From: Hypoxylon rubiginosum
Lineage: Eukaryota > Ascomycota > Sordariomycetes > Xylariales > Hypoxylaceae
DNA: 64,000 bases
NCBI GenBank assembly: GCA_902806565.1
Contig: CADCXA010000016.1
Location: 1,488,001-1,552,000, forward strand
Direction: 5' to 3'
The notes below the pieces were generated by a model, which saw nothing but the letters and a program-made list of their open reading frames with translations, was not told the origin of the DNA and ran no database searches. Below, in pieces: positions 30,500 to 42,492 of the stretch (positions are counted from its first letter, which is position 1; each line of letters starts with the position of its first letter). Position numbers and translations under genes: made by a program.

Positions 30500-31924
30500 T
30501 GTATGAATTCGATAATTAGTTAATAGCTTGGCCTTTAAGGAGAGTCGTCCCATGACGGACATGACTGGACTCCGTGCTATCGAACTTATATACTTACCTA
30601 GATGGCGAGAAGCGAAGACCTCTTCCGAGGGTGACTGCGCGACAAGACATAGCTACCTACAGACACGAACAATAGCGAGGCTCCAAAGCTGAAAAATACC
30701 AGCTCTTGGCGGGTAGCCAAATACGCCCGTAGATTTCGTTGATAGGTACAGGTGCTACAATATTACGCGCTCCAGTGTCTCACTTCCGATATAAATAGTT
30801 CGAGGCCTTGGGTGGCCGTCACTGGCCATGTAGTTTAGGAGGTAGGTACATACCTACAATTCGATTTCCGCCGGAGGCTACACAGCAGCTTTTATGAGAG
30901 GCCAAGATGAAACACCGATCTCGCGTATATAAGATTGTCACACAGCCATATGCAGGTTGATTAAGAATTGGGCTGCAAATACTGCGGCCTAGCAAGGCGC
31001 CACGGCGCCTAAGAGGAAGCCTTCTTTAAATTAGATACTCTAAAGCTCAGGCATAAATAGGTCAGCAACTCTCTTTCTTTGAAGGAAGAAGGAAAGGAAG
31101 GGCCTTAGGACCTAAGGAAATTATTAGTTGAATTGAATACCCAGTTCCAAGCTCTATATAATAGCCCTTGTCACAAAGATGCTGATTCTTGATTATTCCG
31201 TTCGAGATATTCAGCCCCTGATACATTGAGATAGTAATAATATGGATTCAGCTTCGTCTTATGGTCCATTCGACTAGGGATTCATCATTGACAATGCATT
31301 GTGTAGGGAGGTAAGAGATCCTTCTATCCATTACGATAAAAGACTTATGCCCAAACTCTCCGCCGCTTTAACCAGTACAGATTTGCAGATCTAGATTAGC
31401 TGCGAAGCCCGTAATCAGCTCATAATCACCAGTTTCTTGGTTTGGAGTCTAGCATGAGCATATGTCCTAGCCGCTTTCTAGCTATAAACGAAATGAGACT
31501 TATCATATTACATACCTGTAGTTAAACTACACGAAGCAAACCCCAAATTGACGAGCCTTCTTGCAATGAAAGTCCATAAGGCCGACGTCACTCTGCGGGT
31601 GCGAAGAGAGGTGTAACTAAAATAAAGTGATCGTCTTCCTCCTTTCCTAAGCAGTAAACAGACGTCCAAATTCTTGTTCTCTACTCATATTTTAGGCTCA
31701 AATAACTCAACATTCATCTACTTGACGTAACACTAGTACAAAGAAACATTACCTACCTCCTTATATGTATGCCCGAGAACCTCAAGAGGTAGGCTATCCG
31801 GTATGATAGCCGTAAACTCATCCAGTACCACTGAATGGCGATCCCAACCACTGACCTTCCTAGAACATAAGAAATTCACATAGTTCATATCCCAATCTAA
31901 CACCTCAAGCAGCAAACGACAGAC
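30500..31924. other. Intergenic, possible transposon relic
   Basis: About 1.4 kb. Around 30990-31130 there are short inverted and direct motifs (GGCGCCACGGCGCC; CCTTAGGACCTAAGG) and AT-rich runs of a style common in degraded fungal repeats, but no terminal repeats or coding remnant identify an element. A 60-codon minus-strand frame ending at 31733 has no family likeness. Confidence 0.35.
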
Positions 31925-32266
31925 TTAAACCCTCTTGGTCCGGCTGTTCTTCCCGTCCGTCCCTCGCATCTTGCGCGTGCCGGCGGCTTTCTTGCCCGGT
32001 CTACGCGTCACTTTTCCCACGAGCTTCTCGGCGGCACCCTCGATCTTGTCGCTCAGATGCGGCTTTCGCTTGTGGTGGGTGGCTGGCGCTCTCTTCGTGA
32101 CGCCGGCTCCGGTGCGGGCCCTGGTCCCGGAAGTGGTAGCGGTAGTAGTGTGCTTCTTAGTGCCCGTAGTGGTACCGGTGGTTCTGTGCTTGCGCTCGGG
32201 CTCGGTCGACACGGACAAGTGGACGCGCGGCTTGGAATGCCCCGTTGAAGAGCGTGTAGAAGGCAT
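31925..32266 (-). CDS. Small basic Thr/Lys/Arg-rich protein, unknown function
   Basis: Single frame of 113 aa starting MPSTRSSTGHSKPRVHLS. Composition is strongly basic (many Lys, Arg, Thr, His), with a Thr/Gly-rich middle (TTGTTTGTKKHTTTATT) and a C-terminal block DKIEGAAEKLVGKVTRRPGKKAAGTRKMRGTDG that looks like the most ordered and conserved part; a short amphipathic helix is possible there. I have a general impression that short fungal proteins with this ending exist, but no function is known to me. GC content is well above the AT-rich flanks, in favour of a real gene. A nucleic-acid-binding role is possible from charge alone, not shown. Confidence 0.7.
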   Translation of the reverse strand: MPSTRSSTGHSKPRVHLSVSTEPERKHRTTGTTTGTKKHTTTATTSGTRARTGAGVTKRAPATHHKRKPHLSDKIEGAAEKLVGKVTRRPGKKAAGTRKMRGTDGKNSRTKRV

Positions 32267-34475
32267 GTTTCTGATGTGAGTTGATATTGCGGCTGTACAA
32301 GAGCTAGATGGAAGGTTGTCCGATTTTAGACGTTTACGATGACTAAAACTTGGTAGTTATAGCTTTCTGAGGCCGTGTAGATAGATACAATATTGGTTTG
32401 ATAGATGGTATGCCGTGGTTATTAATGCGACGAGGTGAAGTTGGACAGTTTGGAATAAAGTAGCCCAAAGCGTCACAGAGCACGGGCGTCGTTGAAAGGG
32501 ATACACTACGTATGGAAGTCAGTATACTCTCATCTAATTAGTCGATGCAAGTCAGGGGTGACGTCATGCTATTTATCAAGCTATCAAGCAGGTTTGTCTT
32601 CTTTGGGCCAGCCTAAGTCTTGTGATCGACGTGGCGAATATCCAGACGCCAACGAAACATTCTGAGAGTCGTTACCCCAAATCCACGTAAACCATCTACT
32701 ATTTCTTATGATTTTTGCCTCGAGAACTTGAGCGTACAGGAGGATTTCTTCTTTGTCAAGTTGGTCGACCGGAATATTGTCATGAGTTCTATTGATGTGA
32801 CCCCCTCTCCTGAAGTAAGGGAGTGATTCGAAGGCTTCGTACTACACGAACTTGACAATGAACTCGACATCAGTTATCCGAATTTCTCATCTACCTAGGT
32901 AGCTAACCGTAGCCGTGACTATGGTTGACGAACTTGCGATAGACCTGGCTTGATAATTGCGTCTAGTCAGGACCTAAGGCTGGCGAGTCAGCTGTCAATT
33001 ATACTAGCCTACCAAGAATGAACACGAGTCGTCTATGTTTCTACACCTGCGATGCGTCAATGATATACGTCCACAGATTCGTTTGCTGAACTGTCCATAA
33101 CTCAATTGGTGCCCGTTGTTTCGGGGATCCGAACCGACACCGAGTCTACGCGGTCAACCTGGTGGTCCTACACCGCATTCGACCGACGCGCAGCCATGGG
33201 TCTAGTTCCACGGAACCAAGCTGCGGCTCTTGTGCGAGGAACTATTTTACCCCTGTGGCTGGGTAACGGCGTAACGAGTTCTGATTCTAGAGGCCAAGTC
33301 TAGCTGTTTCAGGTACCATCTCGGTGTAGATGATCTCGATTATCCTAATCTCACCTGATTTCAGGGAGCTCTATGTAGGTCCTCGGTGTAGGAATAGGAT
33401 TGGTCTTTATCGTCGTCATTATCGTCGTTAGGCGAAATCACGTTCTAAAAATGGTAATCTACACCAGCCAAGTGAAACCAACGTCCCAGTAATCATGTTA
33501 ATGTGTTTTATATCCTCATGTGGTCCAGATATTCAAGGGAGAAAGTAATTACATGTAGAGGAAGAATGGGCAAGGCCCTAGGCGACGACAGCTGTCAAAA
33601 TCTGTTCGCCAACTGAAATATCTTGGCATCTTGGATTTAACCCCTCAGTACCTACCTGGTAGTTGAACTGACCAAGAATTCCAACTTCAAATTTACATAA
33701 ACCTGGAATCTATGCGCGAGGCGACGTTTGTCAGAGACGTGTCAACGCGCCTTGTTTAGATCAGACCAAGAATTTCCCCACACGAAACGCCTTGAGCTAC
33801 AATAGCATGAGGCTTTCTGCGCGGATACCAGATGGATGACCCATGCATATGGGAATACTATCCCACATAGCCCCTGACTCCATTGGCTACTCCGCCGCAT
33901 CAGCTCACTAACTGTCAGAGCCAAACCCCAAAATCTGCCAATCAGGAATTAGGGTAACACACGCGATACACAGCCAAGGTACGGTTGAGTCCTAGCTATG
34001 TGTTCGTCGTTTACCTCGTCCCGTATCTTCGGCAAAAGATGCGACGATGTGATCCGTTGCGCAAGTACGGCCCACGTTTCGGTGATCGGGGCTGAACGCC
34101 AGTCAGAAGGCCTAGTTTCAGCCCTACTCAAGTTGTAGGTAGGTAGGTAGGCGGTCTTGACGCCTTAGAAGGTCAGCTGCCATGCCGGATATCCAGCTTG
34201 GAATCCTATCATAGTCCAGGGCACCCATCCTCTGACCCCTCCCTCTTTATCTGCCATGCATCCTGGCATCCCAATAAATGTTTGTCTTCTCGCAAAGTTG
34301 TGTTGCACGAACTGCACCTGAGCTGCCAATCAATCTACATGTAGGACGAATGGAACGTGGGGAAGCACTTCTGAATTGAGCTCACCTTCAAGTTTCGTAT
34401 GGCCTCTGTTGAGATCTAGGCATCTCCAATTGCTTTCCTCTAAACTAGTTCGTCAGACTATCATCTGCTATCCGC
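32267..34475. other. Intergenic, with a possible short membrane-spanning exon
   Basis: About 2.2 kb with no complete gene. At 33379-33492 an open frame encodes a hydrophobic stretch (VLGVGIGLVFIVVIIVVRR) ending in a positive stop-transfer, directly after TGTAG that could be a splice acceptor; an open stretch also lies at 33106-33302. These could be exons of a small single-pass membrane protein or relics, but I could not join them in phase. A TAGG tetranucleotide repeat lies at about 34136-34151. Confidence 0.35.
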
Positions 34476-36775
34476 ATGTTGATCATCGAGTCGACAACCT
34501 CCACTACGGAGGAACTTCGTGCTGCGCCGGCCATCCTGATCCAAGAGCCCGAGGAGGAGGAAAATAAGACCCCAAAATGGAAGGGCAAAGGAAAAGCTGG
34601 CGCGGCCAGCGAAGAGGATCGGACCAGGTCGGTTGACTCACATAGTAGCGAAATCACTGTCGACTGGACCAAATTTGAACCTCCGGCAGGCTTAAGGGAT
34701 ACAGCAGACTCAAAATCAGAGCTAGTTGCCCAGGTCATACAAGAGTCTATTGACAAAATTAAAGCTAGGATAGCCGGAGAAGAGGAGAGACGGAAAGCAG
34801 AGGACGAGGCCGAGAGACTAAGGCAAGAGGAGAAGCTCAGGCAGGAAAATGAGAAGCGCGAGGACATCGAAGTATCCGATACGCCAGCGGGTGAGGAAGC
34901 GAGCCAAGATGACAAACTATTCGAGATTCAATTCGAAGCCCCGACTATTGCAGAGAGCAGGGCACCAGAATTACCCGCTAGATCAACAAAGCGATCGCTA
35001 ATGAAACTCTTCCGGCGATTGAATAATATAAAGGAGAAAGCCGAGTCGAGCGCCGCCGGAGCTGCTCGCCATAGGCGTGATGTTGAGCGGAGTAGCATGG
35101 AGTCGAGTACTTACTCAGCGAAGAAGCGGCTCATTTCTGATGCCTTGAAGAAGACGACATCGCATAGCAACAGCAGCCTGAGTTCATCAGTCCACGAAGC
35201 TGAAATGTAAGTACGCATCTACAAGCAAATCATCTGACATGAGAATCACTAATACATGTGTAAAGAGAATGTGTCTCATGCCTCGACGACTTCAGCCCTA
35301 AGGAGATGGTTAAAGCTCCCTGTCACAGCTATTGTAAGCCTTGTTTCGTGCGCCTGATAAACACAGCCTGCGAGAACGAGCAGCAATGGCCGCCGAAGTG
35401 CTGTTTAAACCACATTCCTAGGAAAACGATCATACCAAACATCGACGACGACCTCAAAAAAGTGTATCGCGACAGAGCAAACGAGTGGAGCCTGCCAGTC
35501 AGTGACCGCATTTACTGCAGCCATCCAACTTGCAGCGTATGGGTTAAACCCAGCCACATCAACCGCGCGCGCAATGTCGCGAGGTGCTCAGCAGACCACC
35601 GAACCTGTACGATATGCCGCGGGCCTCAACACGAAGACGACAACTGCCCAGAGGACAGAGACATGATGAGAACAGACGAGCTTGCCGAGCAAGAAGGCTG
35701 GAAACGCTGCTACGGATGTCACGCGTATGTCGAGCATGGAGAGGCGTGCCAACACATGACGTGTCGATGCGGCGCTGAGTTCTGTTACGTCTGCGGAGCG
35801 CGCTGGCGAACATGCGCTTGCAGCATGGAGCAATTAACCAATCTCAAAAGTGAAGCGACTGCTCGGCGCCGGGCTCGCCTAGAGAGGGAGACTCAGGAAG
35901 CGGCCGAGATCCAAGAAGCTCTACGGCTGGTGGAAGAATTCGAGCGTGAAGAAGCGCTCAAGGCCGAGCTACTCCGACAGGAACAGGAACGATTAGCCGA
36001 GGAGCGCCGGCAAAGGGAGCTCGAGGAGCGGATCAGGCGGGAGGAAGAGAGGCGGCAGGCCGTGGAAGCCAAGTTCCAAGAACACCGAGAGATATTTACG
36101 CATATACACGAGCTCCAGCGGGTTATCGTGCAGCGCGATCACAAATCGGAAGAAGCCAACCTCGAAAACGACAATGCCGCAGCACTAGCAGACCTTCGCG
36201 AAAAGCTGGAGTTAGATCGCGAGAAGCTGAATAGCGCGACTAAAGTCAAGTTCGCGAAGCGGGAATACGCACTTAATTGCGAATTCGCAGCACGCGTAGC
36301 AGAAGAACGACGCATCGAAGAGCAGTACCACGCCAAGCTAAATGCGTACTGGTCTCATAGACCGGATGGCGAGGTTAGAGTGGAGGTTGCTATGAAAGAG
36401 CTCAAGCGCAAGATGGACAACGGATATCAAAGCTGGGAGCGATGGAGAGAGAGCGAATTAGGTGACTATCTTTGGGGACTCAGGGAAGAACAGGTGATTA
36501 GGGAGGAGCTCATGCAAGAGTCGGAGCGCAGACTGGCAGAGAGTACGCGGGAAGACCAGATTGCGTTATCGCTGCGAAAGGTCGCAGAGCTCCGATGGGT
36601 CGACGAGGTTATTGAAGAGCGCCGCCGCATGCTCACCGATATGGAGACGGACGAGATCGAAAATGGCGAAGACATTGAAGCTTGGTTCGCCGATGAGCCC
36701 CTTGACGAGAACTCACTTAACAGTGTGGAATTGGAGAGGGAATATCGAGTTCCAGGAGCATTTACAGAGTGGTAG
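34476..36775 (+). CDS. RBR (RING-IBR-RING) E3 ubiquitin ligase with coiled-coil tail
   Basis: RBR ligases take ubiquitin from an E2 onto a RING2 cysteine and then to the target. Exons 34476-35206 and 35266-36775 join in phase 2 to give 746 aa. Residues 1-243 are charged and disordered with a short coiled coil (RRKAEDEAERLRQEEKLRQE) and a Ser-rich stretch. RING1 begins at residue 245 (CVSCLDDF, then CHSYCKPC). The IBR part includes YCSHPTCSVWV and CTICRG with CPED. RING2 has CYGCHAYVEHGEACQHMTC and CGAEFCYVCGARW, with Cys405 as the likely catalytic residue. Residues about 430-746 form a long Glu/Arg coiled coil, unusual in length for the class and probably a scaffold. Targets unknown. The 59-nt intron separates the regulatory head from the RBR module, a natural domain border. 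Confidence 0.93.
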
Positions 36776-37251
36776 AGTCATGAATATCTCACCTAAGAAC
36801 ATGAGCATCAACGTACCTGTTACTGCGCAAAGGATGGAATTGCGGCGGAAAGGAGCCGCATGTCATGTCAGATATCATGTACCTGCCGAGGCAGTTAAAT
36901 TAACTTATGTTGTTATGTACGAATATTAAAGGAAGAAGCATCGAGAAGCATATCTACCCCCTGGCAAGAACAATGAAGATCGCATTCGAGGAAAGGGAGG
37001 TCTTGTATAAGCCAACAAAGTTTATACGGACTCTAATTTCACTACAAGCGTTTCGATCGAGGCGGCATGTTCTATATTAGATCTCGAAGCCTAGTTGCGG
37101 AAACAAGAGCATACATTACTCGCCAAATAGAAAACTCACGCTTATTGAACTAGACAACACTCCTTTCGTATCCTCTTGGAAATAGACCGGTACAATACTC
37201 AAGCTTCATAATACAGAGCATACTAAGTCATCGATACTTACGCACCTGACC
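36776..37251. other. Intergenic
   Basis: 3' flank of the RBR gene and promoter of the next gene. No further feature seen. Confidence 0.5.
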
Positions 37252-38043
37252 ATGGACATCCACACTACCGTAGGCGACCCATATTCTCATTACCTCCCGA
37301 CCACGTTCGGTAGACGACCCTCGCCATCCCGCCAGTCCTCCTTCCACCACCATGGCGGCAGCGCACCACACCATCAACCATCATCCTCGGGGTTCACGAA
37401 CGGGAACGGGAACGGGAACCGGGGCCGCCACGATGAGAACCAGCCGCCGACTCACCAGCAGCAGAGGACGGCATCTGACCAAGTGTACCGAGAGACGTTG
37501 TAAGTTGAGACGATGACCTTTCTCTTACCTCCTATAGCATACCTTACGTACATACCTACACAAAAGCCTGAGTCGTTGAACGTTGTCTCGCATCGCATCG
37601 CATCCTTCCCTACCAACAACCCTTGCCATTTCCTATGAGGAACTAGACGCCCACCACTGACATTCTCACCCTCCCCCAACGCAAGCGCCTCGCACGAGCG
37701 CGCCGTGTTCCAAGAGGAGGTGCGTGCGCGCATGCGGCGGCGGGACGCGGCGCGCAACCGGGCCCTGTTCCGGGGCCGCTTCTACCGGCGCCCCGAGTTC
37801 TACGCCATCACCCTCGGCTTCCTGGGCTTGCTCTACCCCATCCTGAACCAGTACGTCTTCCAGCCATGGGTCGAGAGGATCAGGCACCCGCAGGAGCCGG
37901 AGGGGCAGCAGCAGTTCCTCTCGGCGCACATGGCGGCGGCGGCGGCGGCGGCGGTTGGGGGTGGCGGTCTGGGCGACGACGACGCCGGGATGGGGTTGGG
38001 GACGGAGTTAGGGACGGGGGCGACGGGGGGTTTGGAATTCTGA
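37252..38043 (+). CDS. Unknown small protein with one membrane segment
   Basis: I do not recognise a family. Exons 37252-37499 and 37686-38043 join in phase 2 to give 201 aa; the 186-nt intron is longer than most here. The N-terminal 80 residues are His/Pro/Ser/Asn-rich and disordered, starting MDIHTTVGDPYSHYLP. The second exon gives a very basic amphipathic stretch (FQEEVRARMRRRDAARNRAL), then FYRRPEFYAITLGFLGLLYP which looks like a membrane segment, followed by ILNQYVFQPWVERIRHP and a low-complexity Ala/Gly tail. Basic residues before the membrane helix would favour a cytosolic or matrix N-terminus (inference). GC content rises sharply in exon 2. The acceptor (CGCAAG) is the best in-phase choice. 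Confidence 0.75.
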
Positions 38044-40995
38044 TGGAGAAGAGGGGATGAAGCTAGCTAGCTAGCTAGCTGCCTGTTGGAAGATTGGGCT
38101 TGGGATTATGAGTTACCTTGGTTGCGCTTCCTAGTCTCGATTTTAAATGGCCTAAAGCGAGTGATGGGTGGTAATGGTCTATTCGCGTCGAAATAGGAGA
38201 AAAGATGGTAATTAACCTGTGGTGAAGGAAAGGAGGGTTTACGATACAGCTGTTCATCGGCTGTGGTGTATTTCGCTTGCTTCCTTGGTTCCTCGTAGGA
38301 ACAAAGTGTGCACGAATGCATCATCAACACTCATCTGTCACAGCTGAGTATTTTCATGCTACGTTCTTATTAATTTTCGGCTATACCTATAAAACTGATG
38401 TAGAATGGTACTCAAAGGTAACTAACATGTGGCCATAGAGACCGTCAACCGAAATTGATATCCCGTACCACAAGGGGGGTCGTTATACACCGGCCTTGAT
38501 TGCAACGATGCAAAGATTGGTCGATTCCATAGTAGACAGCGGTTATCTTGCCCACTAGGATAGCTCCCAACTCGTAGTATGGGGCTTAGGGGATAGCTTA
38601 CCTTGTATGGCCTTCATTGGACTGTGGCGATATCTATACCCAACAAATCCTCTAGCTGTGCCTGACAGCCCCTACATTGCTCTGTTTGAGTGCACTTGAA
38701 TATGACGCATTGGAATCAATGCCTGGACCGTAGGCTGTGTATCGGACGAGGCAACCTCTAACGATGTCAAAAGAGCATCGGCAAACGGCGAGACCCTTCG
38801 TATTGCACTGCTCAGTACCCACAGCGCAATATCTTGTGCAGTTGGCGCCCGCTTCTTTGAACCCAAGAAGAATGTCTTTGGCACGGATGTATATGATATG
38901 CATAGGCATAAGGCGTGTAGTAATAATCACGTGCTGCGGCAATGACCCTCAACCTCAAACCTGCTGGTTAAGACAGGTTTAATTGCGGCGTGGGTGCGAG
39001 GCTTCCATTCCTCTCCATAGTCGCCTGAATGTGCGGTGAAGAGTGGCGAACTTTACCCGACTCTGGGTTTCGTGTCAGAATAAGTAATCGCAAGAAGAGG
39101 CGCAACGCGAAAACGCGTCTCCCTGCTTTTATGCGGATCCAAGGCTGTTTGTAAGGTCTCTGATGTGATGATGCAAACGCAGCGGCAAGAAATACATGTA
39201 CGTAGGCGTATGGAGCTCTGCCCCGTCTCCCCAACAAATACAGGATTCCGAGTGTCTTCACATCGTGGAAGCTGTCAACGCGATCTCGGCTTTTCTGCTT
39301 GTACATACTTACCGATTCCCATGAATGGAATCTCCTCGAACTGAGAGCCAGCACATGCCGTATCCCGTTGGTCAATTCAAGAAAAATTTTCGGTACAGAA
39401 GAGCCAGTCAAGACGGAGATCTATTCTTCTTTGCAAATCGCTTCCACTTTTTAGTGCCCGCGAAGCCCCGTTGGCATGAAAGTGTCGACGTGAGTTTAAG
39501 CGGTGAAGAAGTCGCGATACCATTTTCGGTTGGACGTCTGTGGGATGGATGCATGAGTGCATGGGGAGGATCCGCCGCAGGGACTGGACAGCGAACAACC
39601 ACTACCCATTTAGATGGGGGCAGCGTCGCGTAGAAAACGTGCGTGCAGCAGCCCCGAAACGGACCTTTGGGAGTGTCGCTAGAGTCGTACATTAGTTGCC
39701 GATAGGACTGGGCAGCACGCGGGTGTTGCGGGTAGCTAGGATTCGGCGGCAGGATACAGATGAAGTAGGCAATGCTGATTCAGATTTCTATAGCAACCGG
39801 ACTATGGTTGTACTATGGGGGCCATGGGATGAGCGTGGCCAGGGTTGCGCGATGCAGCAGATGCATCTCGCATGCCTTAGCAGCGCCCACTCGATATGGG
39901 TCCAACGACGTGGATGAATGGCGTCGCGCCGTAGGGTCTGAGGGTGCACAACGATGGACCAGATACAAGCTAATAGGCGCATAGCTGCCCATCCATCATG
40001 TATCGATACCTTGGATCTGTTTCCCACTGCAACCGAAAGATAGGAGACGGGAGACGGGAGACAAGAGAAAGACTCCAAGACTCGGGAGGCTCCAGAGCAT
40101 CGTAATCCATCTGCTGTGCGTGAGCGACTGCTTTAGTAATTGGACGCTTGTCCGGGTTTCATCTTTCGAATATCCATCATATCCATCCCGTATCTATATC
40201 CATATATGCAATCATCTTTAGGCACGCGATTATAATTACTCGATGCAACTGTCGTGCACAAAGAGCTGCAGCTGGGGATCCGATTTGCTCATCTGTAAAT
40301 GATCAACTGTGCCCATACGCGTCCTCAATGCTTAGCATTGCTCAGCTTGATCTGAGACATCCAATTCGGATGCAGAGATAAGGGTAAAAGGAGCTGCAGG
40401 GGATGGATACACAGAAAAAGAAAAAAAAAGGAAGATATTTTTGGGATCAGCCGAGCTGAAGGAGGCAGAGACGGGATAAGGGGCATTGTGACTGTGTGAG
40501 CAACCAGGCAACGAATGAGGGGTCCAAAACACAAAACAGATGGGGGATTTATAAAAAAAAAAAAAGGAGGGGCCGAAAATGGGAAAAAACAATTGAAAAG
40601 GGAAGGAAATTCATGTGGCGGGGTTTCATCCAAGGATCGGAAGTGGTTGCGAAAATGGTAGAATGATTTGCTCGTGGAATGCTTTTTGGTGGTGGTAATG
40701 GTAGTACGTACGTAGTTCGCGGCAGGTCACAGATCACCGCACCGACGCAGGGTCCAAATGGGAAGTTGACACGGTTGAAATCAATTGGAGTTGATTTATC
40801 GATTTCTTTTCATCCGAACGAGCTTTGTTTGATTTGCATCTCTCCATTCTTTCTCGCATATGTTTTTATTTTTGTTTGCTAAATTCGTAGTAGATTTCCT
40901 TGAGATATCCACATCCGAGTTCGAGACCGAAGAACTCTGACGACAACAGCGACAAATGCGAAAGTTGGGGAAATATCATCCAGGCTGCTAGGTTC

Positions 40996-41037
40996 AAGGT
41001 CCAAGGTTCAAGGTCCAAGGTCCAAGGTCCAAGGTCC
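40996..41037. repeat. Tandem repeat, 6 x AAGGTYC
   Basis: Six 7-bp copies, five AAGGTCC and one AAGGTTC. On the reverse strand the unit contains GGACCTT. Intergenic minisatellite. Confidence 0.9.
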
Positions 41038-41736
41038 AATTCGCGGTATGAAGGCCTGAAGTGGATAAGGGAAAATAACCAGGTGACAACAATTTGGGGC
41101 AGTTGATTCACCCTATGCATCATGTACCCAGACACGGAATACAATATGACCAGATACAATGCAAGGGTGCGGTCAAGTCCCGGAGTAAGGTCATCCTAGG
41201 CCTGTCTTGGGGTCCGTCCTGGGCTGTCCTGGTCTGTCCTGGTCCTGGGTTGAGGAAAAAGAGGAAAAGGAAGAAAAGAAGGCGGGCGGGAGAGGGTGTC
41301 AACAATGTCGGGGCTACAGGGGTGTGAGGTAAAATAAAAGTGGATACATCACATCAGCGGCTGGCCAATGATAACGATAACCAGCCATCCTTCTTCTGGA
41401 GTTACTCCCCCTCTATTGTCTTAATTGTCTTCCAATTCACACCTCTTCCCCCCCCCTTCATCCACTGAAATGCATGAAAATGCATGATACTGCTTTACTA
41501 TTCATTATTAGGTTGCATCCGTACATGCATACATAATAGGCCCAGTACGTCCAATCCCTTTGCCTTCCTGTGTCCTTTTGCTCCCTTTTTGTACTTTCTG
41601 CTACGAGTAGAGAGGGGAGGGACTTGACTTGCATTGCCTTTGCCTCGTCTCGTCTCGTCTTGTCTTGCCTTCTCGAGCGAGCTGCTTTAGCTCTCGCGCA
41701 GCCCAGTTCCAATATTCGAAAGCCTCAACTCACACC

Positions 41737-41790
41737 ACTTACACTACTTACACTACTTACACCACTTACACTACTTACACCACTTACACC
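41737..41790. repeat. Tandem repeat, 6 x ACTTACACY
   Basis: Six 9-bp copies differing only in the last base (C or T), about 700 bases before the giant gene. Each unit holds CTTAC, the reverse complement of a GTAAG donor-like word. Probably a minisatellite in the promoter or 5' UTR. Confidence 0.9.
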
Positions 41791-42492
41791 ACTCTCACTA
41801 ACAAGAAGGAGAGAGAAAGGTCTGGGTCCGGTCCGGGTGTATGTTCTGTATGTTCTGTATGTCTGTCACAGACTCACCGCGAAACAAACCAATCACCCGT
41901 CGGCAACCCTCATCTTACACACCTTGATATTTGCAGTGCCGCAGCGCAACATCATTGGTGCTTATCTGAAATCAATTTCCCTGCCTCTTGTACCACATAC
42001 TGTACTTACCCCTTGCTTTTTTTATACCCATCCATTGCATTGCCGGCGATAGCTATTTTTTTTTCTCTCTCTTCCTCCCCCAGAACACACAGGGCTGAAC
42101 GGGGTAGGAGACCGAGAATAATCAAGATTACGACCTTCTGCACCAAGTTGGAAGCTCGGGACCTCGCCCATTGTGCCGTTTGATTGTGCCTTGCCGGTCG
42201 ACAAGCGACTTAGCGACTGTAACGTATTCTCTTCGAAGCCCCCAAATTCAACTCTCATATTACACCCTTCTCCCGGTTAGTTAGATATCTAATTTATAGA
42301 GTCCCTACCCCCAAGGCTGTATGAATAGACAGGTTAAAACTTGGCTTTTTCGTCTTTAAGATTCCTAATTGCTAAACTAACGGCACAGCTCAAAAGTAAT
42401 CCCCTATTTTTCTGCCCAGTCTGTCAAAGACGACATCTCAGCGTCCATGATTGCCCTATCCCATTGCGACCAGTCGAGCATCCAATCTCAAC

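Larger units (their letters stand above)
38044..42492. other. 4.4-kb gene-poor region upstream of the giant gene
   Basis: Many short frames on both strands, none with family motifs. The right half (about 40380-42490) is rich in purine and pyrimidine runs and minisatellites, and probably holds a long promoter and 5' UTR of the gene that starts near 42493. An (AGCT)5 repeat lies at 38061-38080. No tRNA or other RNA gene found by eye. Confidence 0.5.

Noticed and set aside
31733..31915. 60-codon minus-strand frame with a protein-like look (LEVLDWDMNYVNFL)
   Set aside because: Too short, no ATG context, no exon partner or family match found; possibly a relic.
37500..37685. 186-nt intron checked for a nested intron
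   Set aside because: No internal acceptor is followed by a donor-completing TANGT; treated as a plain long intron.
39325..39633. 102-codon plus-strand frame in the 38-42 kb gap
   Set aside because: Overlaps equally long minus-strand frames, mixed composition and no recognisable motif; treated as chance.
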